Shown here: positions 11,655 through 25,770 of the stretch, in pieces
How positions within the stretch are numbered: position 1 is the stretch's first letter
Layout of the letters: the number at the start of each line of letters is the position of its first letter
NCBI RefSeq assembly: GCF_002443255.2
Contig: NW_019211457.1
Location: 47,149,690-47,213,689, forward strand
DNA length: 64,000 nt
Reading direction: 5' to 3'
Origin: Varroa destructor
Lineage: Eukaryota > Arthropoda > Arachnida > Mesostigmata > Varroidae
The notes under the pieces: model-generated
What the model was told of the DNA's origin: nothing
Databases searched by the model: none
Seen by the model: the letters and a program-made list of their open reading frames with translations, nothing else
Made by a program: the position numbers and the translations under genes

Positions 11655-14600
11655 CATAGTAAATGCCTAAATTGACTTCGTTTTTTCTAAGGTTCAATTT
11701 TTCCATAAAAATTATGGATCAGTCCCCATTATAATTGTTATTGGTTTGCATCGATGGTGTCTACCAAACTAATTTTGCTAACAAATGCCTGTTTCTCAAC
11801 GTCGATTTTTTAATGAATATGCAACACTTAAAAATAGATGTTAAGACCCATATTTATAAAAAAGAAAGTGACCTAATAAAGGATATATGTATATATACAT
11901 ATATCAGTTGTAAAAACGTTAACAACGACAAGAACCATTGCGACATTAGTAGTACTGCTAGCGCCATCTATTCCATCAGTAAGCGAACGAATGTGTCCCC
12001 TGCGAGTGGCCTTACCGTTACCTTTCCATGCATTGCGCCTTCGGTAAGGACAGTCTTGTTTTTCTCAAAAATGTACACGCACACAGTGTGATCACTCCTG
12101 AGTGATAAGAGCAGTATCAGGCAATCGTAGGTGATCTAAACGCTTGTCCCTTCGCTAGGAAAGGATAAGCCAGTTCATATTCAGTGAAGTAACGCAGGGG
12201 TATTGATTTTGTGATCACATTTGTATATTCATTCAGTGTCCTAGGTAAAGTGTAGGGCACTTACATGGAGAGGTTTTCGGTAGTGGCCACTGCGTTTATT
12301 TGGAACCTGTGAAGTGACAGACCTATCAGAGGTAATGAAATATCAAGCTACTAAGTAGCATACGTACAAGCGAGTGGGTTGGCCGTCTAACTGATTTTGG
12401 CTGTTGGTACTGTTGATACACGCAGTTATATACTGCGATACCCGGTATAGTAAGTTACTGCTGCTAAAGCAAAGAACTACACGCATCGACTTAAAAATGC
12501 TCGACCTATAGATACTATGCACGTAACGAATGAATAAAGTGCAGAATATCTACCCTACGGGTGGTGTTCCGATTCTTTTGATGGCTTGTTCTAGTCATCA
12601 TCAGGATACCTGGAGGCCAAGGGAACTCCCGGTACACCTACCAAAGAGCCTACCCTATCTCGTAACAGAATCATACATTTGAAAGTATCACACACACACA
12701 AACATCGTGAAGACACGTGCGTGAAGCCAGGAGAAGAGTGGTTCGGTCTAGCCCTCTTAGTCCCACTTCAAAATATACGTATCCAAGATGCACAGTATCA
12801 GGAGAAAAAAAGAAAAAATAGCAAAATAACTAAATCATCGCGCACAGTGGATCGTCGGGCAGATACAATGTGAGGGACTCCCTTGAAATAAATATCAGAA
12901 CACAGTATGGTCATCTATCTGATAGTAACTAGGGATAGATGTCACGTTGCAGTTTCTCTGGAAGCGAACGCTGCTAGCCGTCAGCCAAGAAAGCCAAGGA
13001 AGAGCTTTTACATGATCGTAACAAAAATAACAATCTATAAGTAGTAGTAACAGCCATCGAAAACACTGTTTAACATCCATCTACCAGTCCACCACTACGG
13101 GTTTCTTTAAGAAGCCATCATTCGAATAGCAGTTTATTGAACTGTTACTCAAAATACTTTTATCCAAACATTTGTGACGATCGTAGATTACCGTTAGGTC
13201 GTCATGCGGTTGACTGCGCAGAAAACTATCCGGAACCGTCTGCCGACAAGTTTATTCGTGCTCCATTAACACCGTTGGTAACCGCCCAACCATTGTTAAT
13301 TTTAACATCGTATGGATACAAAATCTACAAATAGATTTAGGTAGATAATCTCATTTTCATAATATATATATAATGAATAATATAACTTAGAATTCTCGAT
13401 CGATGAATAATAAATTTGAATTATATGTCGCTAGCGCGGTTCTTTTATCGAAGATTGGGAGATCCTAAACGTGCCAAGGTATCTATTCTGTTATTCATTA
13501 GCACAGTTAAGTTATGCAAACTAGGTTAACAAGCAATTCTCGCGTCGAATAGCTCATGAATGCCATCGACGACGCGTTTTTTTTTTTTCGCTGTTTTTCC
13601 CTACAGCTGAAACAGAAGCTCTGTCACATGTGAACTAAAAACAGATCAGTAATTAAGAAGGTGACAGACTCGGGGGTGCCATGCAACAGAGAATCTATTC
13701 ATAAAATTGTTTCATGTGATCAATCATTTGTAGTAGAATAATCGTAATTATATACTACGTTAAACGAGGCGATAAGAGTGCTAACGTTGACAGTTCAAAT
13801 GAATAGAGAGGTACTGACCTATTGGATCAAAAATTTGATTACTAATGCGTTTCATTTGATAATGGTTGCGGGGGTGCTGCGGGTAAGCATGTGACATCAT
13901 CTTCTGGCTGCTTTGACTATAAACGTTTGTCCACTTTTGTACGAGGCTCTTGCGCGAAAAGATATCACTGGCTGAAACGGCGATTGTAGACGTACGTGAA
14001 GTGAGCCTCGGGAAAATCAAAGAGCTTGGCAGGAGCGTATTTTGTTTTGAACAGAGAGCTTTTGAGGTATTTGTGATCAGACGACTTTAAACTAACGAAT
14101 AATATACAATATACGCATTAAGGAAAACCGCGAATCACCATTTGTGATGGGCTTCCTATATAAATATAAGAGAATTGTGTAAAAGACCTGAGGAATGCAC
14201 TTGGCCTAAATCTGAAAAAATCCATTTTATTTTATAATATATAATTTAGTTAGTCGTCTTTGTCCAGAAACTTTCGTTACTAATCTAAACTGTATTTTCG
14301 GCTGAGTTTGGAAAACTTCACAGTAATTTTCACACAGTTAAGTTTAGGTTCACGTAAAACTTTAGTATTTAGACTACCTGTTTTTCTAGCCAACTTCCGG
14401 AGCGTCTGTGTTAAAAAAAAAAAAGATAACGAATGTCATCTGACCGCTGACGGCACGAAAACAAATCAGAAATCATGGCAAACAGGATACGAGTTAGGAG
14501 AACTCGAGGCAATCAAAAACCAAAACAGGGTTGTTCGAGATCGACGGAATAATAGCGCGGAATATAAATGGATTACAAAAACAAGCGACAAGACCATAGA

Positions 14601-15094
14601 AATCATTTAGCTTCCAGTACTGAATGCTTCTAGAGAAACGGGTTTGAGCTAGGATTATTATTATTAACAGATGACAACGCAAATGAAGTACTACTTCAAC
14701 TGACACTAAATCCTTTCTAAAATGAAATTACTAGTTTGGATGCCCAATGTACATCTCTTTGGATGCGTCGTCATATTAATCTTGAGTATGGGAACATTAA
14801 GAACTTTAAGATTGGCAATGTTGTCACTGTACCGTGTTATAGGTCTGTTGGAGAAACTATAGATGAGTCCGGTAATACCCACCCTGGCTAAACTTTGTAG
14901 TGGGGGAAAATGCTAGATGCTATACCAAAAAGGTGATTCTGAGAATTTGTTTACACAGTAGAAATAGCCAAAGGCCCTTTAGGGATCTATGCTCGGTACG
15001 GCTCTGCAAATGCTCGAACGACTTCAGTATATTAAATACTATACGAATATCTAGACATTACGCACCGTAACTTCATCTTACAACAGAAGAAACC

Positions 15095-15298
15095 ATGGGT
15101 CGAAAAGTCGTGCAAAGCACCTGGGTCACCCCATACCCATATGCTGTGGGCGTGAAGCAGGTTCCAGATATCCAACGCTACCAGAAGGTCATAGCGGTAC
15201 ATGGCCTAACGTACGAAAACACCAAAACTATGGGGCATCCAATTGCACCTGAATTTCCGGATAGTGAATTACAAGAAAGTACTTTCGAGCAGCAATAG
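15095..15298 (+). CDS. Orphan 67-residue ORF of coding-like composition, possibly a 3' exon
   Basis: The ATG lies in an excellent context (ACCATGG). The frame uses many G/C-ending codons although the surroundings are A+T-rich, which is what attracted attention. An acceptor-like CTTACAACAG ends 8 bases before the ATG, so this could be the last exon of a spliced gene with coding upstream or a non-coding leader. The stop TAG ends at 15298, and an AATAAA lies at 15699-15704. The product (start MGRKVVQSTWVTPYPY, end STFEQQ) is hydrophilic, with no signal peptide, membrane segment or cysteine. I do not recognise a family. It may be real, a retroposed fragment, or chance. Confidence 0.35.
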   Translation: MGRKVVQSTWVTPYPYAVGVKQVPDIQRYQKVIAVHGLTYENTKTMGHPIAPEFPDSELQESTFEQQ

Positions 15299-16171
15299 GC
15301 ACACGGTAAAGGATTCTTTAGCGGAATAAGCACAATGTCACACTAATGATAGTTCAGGATCATACCGATGATGATGGAAACTCTTCCAGCTAAATCGATT
15401 TAATATAGAAGACGGCTGAATTGGAAAAGTAATAAGCAATCCGAATCGATACACATCCACTTTTGGTGGAAAACAGTCATAGACTTGAACCTGCACTATA
15501 TAGCTTTCAAATAACAAATGTTGAAAGTGCCTACACACCGTCGCGTAGACAATATGAAAAAAAAAAAGAGCCTCGGGAGGTTTAGAAATAACGATTAAAG
15601 TGTAGTAATATAGATAGGAATCGCTGACGAAACGTGTGCCTTTAGAAATACGTGCGATACATAAATGTACACTTTTTCGCTTACTATGACAACGATGGAA
15701 TAAACTTACGCGAAGTTCAGCAACAAGAAAGACGCGACGAACCTGGGAGTTTAGTACCTAAAGCATTCGTTGAGAAAAGTTAGCCCGAAGCTAGAACGGC
15801 GTACCACACGAGCGTAATACAGAAAAATGCTGATATTGATTGAGAAAAAATACCGACTATTGATGTATATTAAGCTATAACTTGGTCGTTATTACCGGTT
15901 AATGTTTGCCTTGTTTTTATCTTTCTGAAACTCCTAAGCTGCGAATTCTCTCCAGATACAATAATTCGGACAGGTTATCGAACACGGCTATTGATATTGA
16001 AAGTATCTACAGTTTAAAATCGATTAAACAAAAACTAGGTGTTTTTGCGCGGAAGCTCTTCATATCTACATGCGGAGTGCACACCTGGATGCCGCTTTCG
16101 ACATGAAATAGCACAAAGGATATTTGCATAAGCATTAGAAGGTAATTCTACACAACCCCGTGACAAACTTT
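15299..16171. other. Intergenic, no supported feature
   Basis: A+T-rich DNA with a possible polyadenylation signal at 15699-15704 and nothing else I can support. Confidence 0.5.
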
Positions 16172-16336
16172 TCTTTATGTTTCGATTTTTGCGCCCGGTA
16201 TCGCCGCTAGGAATTCAGTCAGGCAGCTGGCTTCCAGCTCTAGACGCGATCTATCAATATTTGGGTTCGAACCTAGACAACAACGTGTCTCTAAGATTAG
16301 CGAAAAAGTAGTTCACCCACTAGGCTATCACGAGGA
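16172..16336 (-). repeat. tRNA-derived SINE, copy 2 (most complete tRNA-like head)
   Basis: Read on the minus strand it begins CGTGATAGCCTAGTGGGTGA, which contains an A-box-like TAGCCTAGTGG. About 50 bp further is a near-perfect B box, GGTTCGAACCC. The body ends CCTAGCGGCGATACCGGGCG and then caaaaatcgaaac, matching the tails at 4.6, 49.7 and 56.1 kb. Internal pol III boxes plus a shared non-tRNA tail define a SINE. Confidence 0.75.
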
Positions 16337-18200
16337 CCCCCCAAACTTATATACAATATAGTAGGATTCTCCAATATTCCAAAACGAAGTTAAATTTTTT
16401 CAGATTACTTAGTCGTTATCGGAACTGATTTATGACTACAAGTCTTCTGTTAATAGAGATTCAGATGAAATCTAAATCAGAAACGCCTTATTTCCTATTT
16501 TTCAATCCAGTATTTTTTTAATGCTTTAGGAAGGGACTCCATCTCAAGAGACTTTGCAAAGAAGTGTTTACCCTTTGGTACAACGCAAATAGTTCTGAGC
16601 TTGATTTGAGCAAATATCTCTGAGAGATTTATTTCCCTTTGTTTGGTTGTTTTTTTACCGTTGCATAATTGACCCACAAAGACTGAGGTGTTAATACTCA
16701 ATTTTAAAAATATGTCTCATTACATAAAATTCTATTTTCTCACTTTTCCAGGGAAGTTAAATTGAGAACGGTAACACAACTCACGATCATGTGTGGAAAC
16801 ACATTCGTATATATACAAAGGCTACTTTTATATGATACGATATTTTGCATGTAAGTCCACCTACGGATAACTGACGCTGTTTATATTTTGTTTGTCTAAA
16901 GTAGTATTCATTGAAGTGTCTCTCGCGAAAAGCTGCCGTCAATGAATACATATTCCGTTATCTATTATTATATATCTACATATTATTGTTGTCTAAGTAG
17001 GCAATGTCTGACGATAGCTGACAATGCGATACAGAATGGATTATTTGTTCTCTGCTGTAACGCCTGTGCATTGACGCATACGTCGGAAATCAAATCGACT
17101 GCCCTACAACGGCAAAGGACCATAAAAAAACTATGTTTTATCAAAGCTATCTAGTAGAAAAGACCAAAACTATTTGTGTATAGCGTGTGTGCCTCAACAA
17201 CTGTTATGGGGCTATCAAAATTGATGCTCAAGTGTAGAATGCACAGATAGTATATGAGTGTTTCGCTGCTTGCGCAACGTATGTCGTATTGTCATAATGA
17301 TGATTTATCAATCCCATTGCAAAGAATGGCAACTTCCAATCAAAACTATGTGCATATCTTCAACGATTATTGTTTGCATTTGTGTCTGGCGTTGTTATGT
17401 ACACACGGCGTTGACCAGCTGACTACGTTGGCAATTTATCTAAAACTGGACGTATATTTTCGTAAAGCTTCCCCGTAAAACTGTTTGGTACAACCAGTAC
17501 TACTACTAGTACGCTCTAAAAGCTTAAACAAACAGCTGTAGTGATAATAAAGCTTAATGATACTGTAAAAATTACGCGTCGGGGTGGTCAAACGAAATAT
17601 GAGTTCGTCAATACTACGAATAATAGCTACTAGTGTTATTCGTGCTAAATAAATTCTAAGTTCGAGGCACGCGTTTTTAAGCGTATGTCTATTTTTATAT
17701 TTTTCAATGTTATCGTAAATTAGGAGGGACGTAAAATTGCATTGAGTGAGGCTTGAATATTGAATTGAAGTTAGAATCTTCGCCTGCTAGCGAATCGTCA
17801 AGATTCGGCACAAAAAGTAAGGAGCTATTTTAAATGCGTTATGAAAAAACTGCAACAGAAGAGTCAAAGATGTCGCTTTCAAACAACAACGCGTTAGAAG
17901 ATTGCTGGGCCTTCCAATTTCTAACTTAGTTGGACAGTTTTGTCGAACGTCATGTACTGTGCGGGCCTATCAATTTTTGTGGCGTTCTACGATTGACTAC
18001 ATTTAATGTAATATTCAAGTCAACCTTAAATTCAAGTAGACCACTTTCATACTTTCAAATCTTATAACAACTTACCCCTATGGTTACGCGTCCGCTAAAA
18101 GAAACGTTTAGTTCAAAATGTATTCGTTTGTTCTATTTTTTTTGGAATTTTTTTACCTTAGATAAAACCTAAATAAATAAAAGCATCCGGCTAATGTCAT
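16337..18200. other. Intergenic, no supported feature
   Basis: A+T-rich with scattered short open frames of non-coding composition. No repeats or motifs stand out. Confidence 0.5.
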
Positions 18201-18420
18201 TTCATTTTCGTCACGAATAAGATAGTTTGGAGTTGCGTCGTAATTCTCATCATCGTAGACTTGAGTAGAGCAAAAATCCGGTCGATTCGAAGAAGGGGGA
18301 CCACTGCATGGATCTATGGGTCGAAACAAGGTGCCTGAGGCGGAGGTAACGGAGACTTCGTCCAACAAGAGTTTCTAGCAGAAACTCATCAGAACGCAAC
18401 AGCGACACACTTGACGGCCT

Positions 18421-18427
18421 CTTTATA
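18421..18427 (-). promoter_or_regulatory. Candidate TATA box (TATAAAG) in a G+C-richer block
   Basis: On the minus strand TATAAAGAGGC sits inside a G+C-richer stretch (18.2-18.5 kb). Downstream ATGs give only 4-19-codon frames, except one near 18200 (start MTLAGCFYLF) that reaches a donor-like CTAAG/GTAAAA. A first exon with a short coding tip is possible but unproven. Confidence 0.2.
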
Positions 18428-19399
18428 CAATGTTTTTGGCAGAAGAATTTACAGCCGATAAGCAGTCGTTCGTAGTATCTCCCCGAACAGGGCAAGCGGA
18501 ACGGCGGAAAGAAATTCGGTTGTTATAGCTTGCTCGATAGCCCCGTTGGGAGAATACCCAAAACGGACGGTGCCGCTTCTACATATGTACACTTGTGCAA
18601 ATGCGGTATAACTCTACGATTAAGAAGGACTCTAGATCCTGCAAGGATAGCTGCTTTAGGGGGTGACTGGGCGGAAACTTATCAAAAAGAAGTTTTCCCC
18701 TTATTTCTAGTGGGAATCTGACGGGGATATAGATATAGAAGAACGTCTTCACGGCAGAATTGTAAACGTGGAGATGGGGCCTTAACGTGACAGGGCCTTC
18801 ACGGTCACTTTATAGTTCGTCATGACGAAAAACGGCAGTACTCAGATCACAATAGTGACGCGGTCTTGCGTGGTTGCCCTAGAAATGGAACGTGTCGTAC
18901 GCACAGGGTGCAGTCCCCTCAGCACTTTAGCCCGCCTTTGTCAACACCCAAAAGAAACAGCGAACCTTTCACGAAGGAAATAGGAGTCCTCCTTTCAAAT
19001 CTGCCCTTCTACAATTGGCGGCGTTGCATTCGTTCGTCTACTTTATTGTTTTTCTTCAATTCAGCAAAATTAGTCATATTTCACGTTAGTTCAAGACGGT
19101 ACTTATATAGGTTAGATACTATGCCCGACTGAGTAGAGGGACTTTAGGCAACTCGTTGTATCTCCTCACATTAGCCCACTGTCCACCCGAACATCCAATG
19201 TAGGCAAGCAGCATGGCATGCCGTTCACACAGACCTTATCCAGCATATACATAAACGCGAACAAAGTAAACTCGACGGCCCCTGAAAATGTGAAGCCCTT
19301 CATAACGGTAAGTCTGACCGTAGTATAGGGTAGGAAGAAATGAGTATTTGACCAGTGGTCCCCTCGTTTTCCGCAGCCATAACAATGTTGATGTGTGAG

Positions 19400-19790
19400 A
19401 TTTGCTGCTGTGTCTGGTGTCTGTCGCTCGCTTCCTCCTTTTCCTTTATTTGCTAGCCTCTTTCCACATTTCTGTTCCCCTTCCTCTTTCTCTTCAAAGT
19501 TCTGACCATCTCTTTTCTGCTGTAGCGCCTTTTTGATCTAGGATTGGATGCGAAGAAACGCCTGACGTGGCAGCGCCTGACTCGTTCGTATCTGAGGTTA
19601 CCCTCTTGGTTTTGCCTCTGTTTCGTAGCAGAAACCGAAAGAAGAAGGGCCCCAGAAAAGGTGTGACTGGCTGGAGCTTGTCAGTTGTGCTATCTTTTAT
19701 GAGGAGGAGACGCCAGCCCTGCACGACAGCATTGAGCCGCTACGACAACGTACATAATGCCCATAATGTCGCGCTTTCATTATAGAAGAA
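19400..19790 (+). other. Strong pyrimidine tract plus acceptor, possible internal exon
   Basis: A CT-rich run of about 130 bp (19420-19550) ends in TTTTCTGCTGTAG, with a second AG in GATCTAG just after it. The following sequence is open in two plus frames with G/C-ending codons. One continues to a stop at 19785 and contains the basic cluster RNRKKKGPRK; the other reaches a weak donor-like AAAAG/GTGTGA near 19660. A minus frame (19494-19724) is also open. No family is recognised, so an exon is only a possibility. Confidence 0.25.
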
Positions 19791-22700
19791 CAATACTAGG
19801 TTGACTGCTGGAAACAGATGCTGGCAGTGCCAACACTGCGCATGTAAACTGTATGCGATATTTGTTGGGTAGTTTGGATATTGTTTGGTCACTGTTGTTG
19901 ATTGGGATGCGGTTATATGGGCTATTTACTGTTGTTCCAACAGCACTAATTTGGTAAAATGGCTGAAAAAATCTGGTGTTAATGGCGTGGATTTGAGTTG
20001 TTCTATGCCTGAACATCAGTTCACTTAAGGTCTACATCCAAAGCACCGAGTGGCGAACTGCAACTGTTTTGTTCAGTTAAAATGTTTACTAGCTTATTTC
20101 AGTCCAAACATAGGTGCAGACTAAATATGATTATAACATCAAATAGAATTGTCGACTGAGACAGTGTACATGCAGACCGCTGTATTGCAGAAGTGGGTCC
20201 GCGTCATTTTTTTAGGGGGCTGAAACTGCGATCCGGCATACCAACATTTTGTGTATGCCAAATAACTATGTCGAGAAAGCGCTTTTTTGTAGAAGGTATT
20301 TCGTATCGATAATCTACGAAGAGGTGAAAAATTCGTCAATTTTTAGGTTGCAAGACATAATTCTGGGATTAAGCCGGTATCTGTATCTTACAGCCATATT
20401 TTAACTGTAAGCAATAATTAACTAATTAGCTAAAGGACGGCTAAAGTCAATAAAAATGTATTGTAGTGAAACCCTGATTGTTAAATCGCGTCGATTCATA
20501 TATGTCATGTCATAAAACGGAAAGCGGAAGGACACTATTCTATAGCTACCCAAATGCGATGATCCTTCATGACACTGATACACGTCAGGGCTAGTTACTC
20601 CATTTAATCCATGTCGATTATACATGTTAGCCCTTGCTAACAGCCTCTTCGCATACGTTAGTTATACGCACATCTCAAGAAATCAAAGCAAATGTCCCCG
20701 CCCTAGAGGCAGCATCCCTGTTGTATCGTCTTGCTATCAAACGTACGCCAAGAACAAGCGTTATATAAAACGCGGCAAAGGTTCAATGGATAAATGCTTA
20801 ATTTGGCTGAAGGAACTCAACCCAACGCAGCCTGCAATTCAAACGTTGTTTTTCCAAAAGCAAGTAAGATCAAAACGATTTTTCAAGGATGCTAATTTTA
20901 TAGATGCATAGCGTGAAAAGGATGTCTGATTATGTCGCAACTTCGATACGCCGAACGTAATATTTAGCTTGATCCAACCTCGAGCACACAGTCCGAGTAC
21001 GTGGGTACGTATAAAAGGCTTGAATACAGCACGAATACAATAGTTCTGCCTTCGAAAAAGGGAACGTAGTCAATAATCCTAAAAAAGTAACTAGAAGATT
21101 TAGCCATTTGAGCCTTATAAACGCACAGCCTAAATACAAGATCTTATCCAGCTTGACTTAACTTACTTGCTGTTTTTACGGATATAAATAGGAGGGATCT
21201 ATTCAGGTAGAAAATATGTATATAAGAACTGAAAAAAATGCGGACTTTTTTAGGAGTGTGGAGGATTAAAGTTGAAATGATCTATAATAACACACAGATC
21301 TATAATAAGAAAAAGGGTGATTAACAACCAGAACAGATGAGTTTATATGAAAAGATATTTAATATTTTACTGTAAATAATAGTACTGCGCAATGGTACAT
21401 CATAGCCCACTGGAGGGCGCCTACGGCAACGCCGCGTCTGAATATCAATGAGCACATTTATAAGGTCCATTTTGGTGTGACATCTCAATAAGCCTCATGA
21501 CAATAGCCTTAGTAGTAGGGAAATAATAGAATACATCCGACTATCGCTATAAAGGGACACTAAAGATGTGAACACTAAAAGAGGCACCCTAAAAACTCAT
21601 GTTCAATACGATTGAAAGGAAAATCTCTAATAACGGATGCCCAAGACTAATAATGACTGAAAGACTACGATGACTACATCCTGGTTTATTATCGGTTTTC
21701 ACGGCCTTTACCAAGGCCATTCTGCCGTAGCAAATAGTACATAGTTTTTAAAATCGAATTTTTTCGTCCTTAAGATATTATTCAGTAAGCATGCTTAGCT
21801 GAGGCATATTAGGCTGAATGCGCAAACTAAAATAAACCAAGAAGTATGCGTTGAGTGAAAATTAATCTTTGCCTTTTTTCGGCATAAACCTTAGACCTGT
21901 CGTCAAACTTAACACCGATTCATTGCGAATGAGCTTTTGATCAGCCTCCGTACCAGGTCCAACGTAAATTGTATTTCACCCATTTTTCTAGTATTTCAAA
22001 GAACTCTGAAGATCTTTTTGCTTTATTTTGCATCCAATGTATCAGGTTTATACTGTTATTTTAAATATCGAAGAAGCGTACCTGCTCGATATTCTTTAAC
22101 TACAACGGGACATCGAAAGTAATTGGGCTATGACATTTCAGCCCCATTTTTTAAGCAGCCGCTTCATTAATGTTTTTAATGTAATTAACGGGCAGTTTGC
22201 CTACGTCACGTTTATATATGGCTTCTAAATAAGAATAATCAAATATTAGTCGACGTCTTTTCTATAAACATTTTCAACAAAACTACATTTCTAGGAGAGG
22301 ACCTACTTATTTAGGGTAGTGATATCTTTGATATTTACAGTCCCCTTTCGTTGCTCATATTACAGCGACAAATCGTAGTCGAATGGGAACCCAATTTGAT
22401 TTGGTTGCCAGACAGGTGGATACGTAGCCGACTGACGACTACACATTCAATGAAAACCCCGACCAACAGGAACACTATAATCGTCGATTTCGTAAGAATG
22501 CTGAAAATATAAATAGATACAATTTGTTACGGTGTAAAATCTTTAAGGCGTGGCACCTACTCGGAATTTCACAACTCTGGTCTTCTTCAGCCGCAGTTCG
22601 ATAGTATGATTTTCCGGTCATATGTTTCCAGCACGAGCCCTATTTTCGTAGACAGCTAATTCAGTAACTTAGTTAAAACTGATTGCCTGCTTAGTCATTA

Positions 22701-25700
22701 CGAGCTTCGGCTACACCGTTCCATTTAATGCAATTGCTCCTTTTGATTCGCTTCGGTAGGAGTCGTTACGTCACTAGCATTGACCCAGATGTAGTGATAG
22801 ATATAAACATTAAACTGAATTAGTCATTTAGTATCTGTTTTTTTCCAATGCTTTCCCACATTTGAAAATGCCAACAACAAATGGTTATTCATTTCGTTGA
22901 AGATTTATCATTTACGGTTTCGTTTTTCTGTACCTGAACCGCGTTAATGCCAAAAGAAGTAAAGGCTACGTATTAGGTCCACAAGTCATGCAAGAATATG
23001 CTCTAGAAAGGTGTCTCAAACTTGACCAAAACCCATACTGAATATTACCCAAAAAAAGTCGGAGTATTAAAATCGATAGCTATACGCGCCAGCTTGATTA
23101 TGGTTCTCATGGGCGGTTCCGTATGGGTAAAGATATGGCTGCACCGGTCCGCACTCATTGTAGCTTTTTACACAGCTGTGCATTCATGGTTTGTTTCTAA
23201 GATCGAAGTCAAATTGGATCGCAGCAATCGCCTACCACTGTAGGAAAACCACTGTTTTTATGTTGCTTTAAAAGGTACAAGTTTATAGCACTAATTAAGG
23301 CGAACGAATTCCTTGCGCAAGTGCTGTTTCTAAACGGATGAAAACTTACTTTTAGCGCATATGCGAGCTATGAATCGGTTAAAAAATTCTGATATATCTG
23401 AATACGACGAACTTACCGAACAAAGCTCTTGGATCATTTCAGTTAGTGGTCCTCAATCCGCATGATTTCGGCTGCGATGTTCGACATGGTGTATAGGCCG
23501 GAAGACTTTCATTTGTGGTTCTAGTTATAGATATGCGTCTCATGGGCCTATGTTCAATATGTTGTGTATTCTTGCAACAGAGTTGAAGCAAAAGATACTG
23601 CGACTGCAGTTACCGTAGAACATGCTGGGCGCATGTAATAATAAAAATATAATTTGATTTACGATAAATGTTTACGCTTTTGCCCTAATTTACATTTAAT
23701 GCACCTGTTTAGCTAAAATTAAAGAAAAATAATTAAAAATAAATAGACATCAGAGACTTAATAAACCGTTCAATATCAGCCAGCCTCAGACACACATGAT
23801 ATGTATGATAAGGGAAATATATGGAACCTATGAATGCCATTCCCGTCGAATCACAGGTATAGACATGTTCTTTTTTTTTCAAAGAACGTAATATGTATCA
23901 GACTAGATGTTCACATCGGACTTTTGAGAACTAATCAGAAGCACCCATCGAGCCTTCCAGTGAACCAGTTACTCAACCAATTAATGGAACAATTAATGGC
24001 AAAAACCGTTCCAAAAAAACGAAAAAAAAAGACTACTATGTAATACTATACAGTTCCATATCAAGTTCTTTGGCAGTGCCGTACTGATGAACTTGTTTTG
24101 ATAAGACCTCTTAATTTACCTATACTCGTAAACACTTCTGGCTTAAGTTCTTAAATAGAAAATATGATCGTACAATCATAGACTGATACCTCGAGCTAGC
24201 TATTGTGATATTTTTGTATAAGCCAGAAACTCGTTCATCCTAGCCATTGCTTGGGATTTCATCCATTTCTCGTCTCAAAGATCTTTTGGACACTTAAATT
24301 GCACATAGGAAATTACTTCTAAGGCGGCAGCGTCGAACCCGTACCAATGCCTTAGACCTTAAAGTCACATTAACACTGTGGTAAAACCTATGTAGAATCA
24401 CGGTAGCACGTGTGTAGTACAGTAGTAAATAATTACTCTTTTGTATACGATTAAAATATGAGAAAGCGGTTCTGCTAATTACCAAGAAGAGCATGACTGC
24501 CGAATCTAGTCGGTTCTGGTATGTTAACACTTATATGCATAATCTATGTCAACAAAGCAAAATATTATATCATATATTACTTACATATGCAAATACGATA
24601 AATAGATGTTAGGTATTTTCGGTATAACATAAATTGATCTACTCGTCGCACCAGTGTTCTTATTATGGCATGTTTTCCTTGACAACATCACGTCGTTGGC
24701 CCGCCATTATTATTAACTGCACGACGGCTCACAATGTATTTACGCTTAATCATATTTTGAATTTACAAAATAATTTTATAATACTTGCAAGGAAGTATGC
24801 GAATGCTATCAGACAAAACTGATGGGTCGTATTCAGTTACGAATGATTTCCGATTTTAGTTGTTATGTAGATTTATTGTCCGTACCCAACGGCAGAATAC
24901 AGCGATGTACACTATGATTTTAAGAAGGGCCATTCATTGAAACGAAAATATAATGAAATTTACATTTCATTACTCAACCTGCGAAATTTCCTTTTCCTCA
25001 ATGAATTTTCTCATAATATTACGAATGTTTAACAGTATTAGTGGTCAATCTCCGTTCACACAATATAATTGCGCGTCTAAATATGGGATGGATGCATACA
25101 CTTGTTCATATCCTATAATAGAAGCATAAGCATTTTAACGTAGCGGTATTTTTCTACCGATTGGGGATTCTTTGAACTTCTCCCCCGTACCTACATTAGC
25201 TGTTACAGCTTTTTGTAATTAACTATAATACAAGTAGCGCATTGAAACGAATAAACGACATTTGGGCAGCGTACTAGACCTTGCCAATATCGATATCTGA
25301 AAGCTCCACACCGAAAATCGGGGTAAGTTGTCTGTCCCGTCAAGTTAATTGACATTCTGTTTCCATCCTCTCCGTTATCTAGAATACATCATTCATTGGC
25401 CGTTGGGGACACCAATAACTGGAACAGCAGTATCAAACAGTGGTGTATTATACCCATGCCCACTGTAGATATCAACGAAAAATAATCATATCATAGCCAA
25501 TATATTTCGCAAAATATATGATCTATTGACTTTCTATAAACTATCCGCTAAAATTGATGCATATTCAACTTCAGCTGATGTACGCCACACTTTTTCTTCA
25601 ATCTTTTTTTCTGTATACAAAATCTATAATATAAGCACCCTTCTTCAGTTACTCATTATTTTTCAGCCAGCATCTTTCACTCAAGGGCGTTAACTAAACC

Positions 25701-25770
25701 TGCTTAAATTTGGTGCGTGACAAGCCAATTTTTCCCTAAATCTCCTTTCGTTTCACACTTTCCTTTGCAG
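19791..25770. other. A+T-rich intergenic or intronic region
   Basis: No supported gene. An open frame at 20624-20911 has a true ATG and a donor-like CAA/GTAAGA inside it, but no recognisable family. The remainder has non-coding composition. Confidence 0.45.

Larger units (their letters stand above)
8831..15080. other. A+T-rich intergenic or intronic region
   Basis: No supported gene. It contains two long TA microsatellites (annotated separately). A TATAAAAG at 9099-9106 is followed about 30 bp later by CATCATCATC, but no open frame of use follows. Short open frames have A+T-rich, non-coding-like composition. Confidence 0.5.

Noticed and set aside
16262..16272. GGTTCGAACC suggesting a tRNA gene
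   Set aside because: The flanks do not fold into a tRNA cloverleaf, and the sequence belongs to a SINE.
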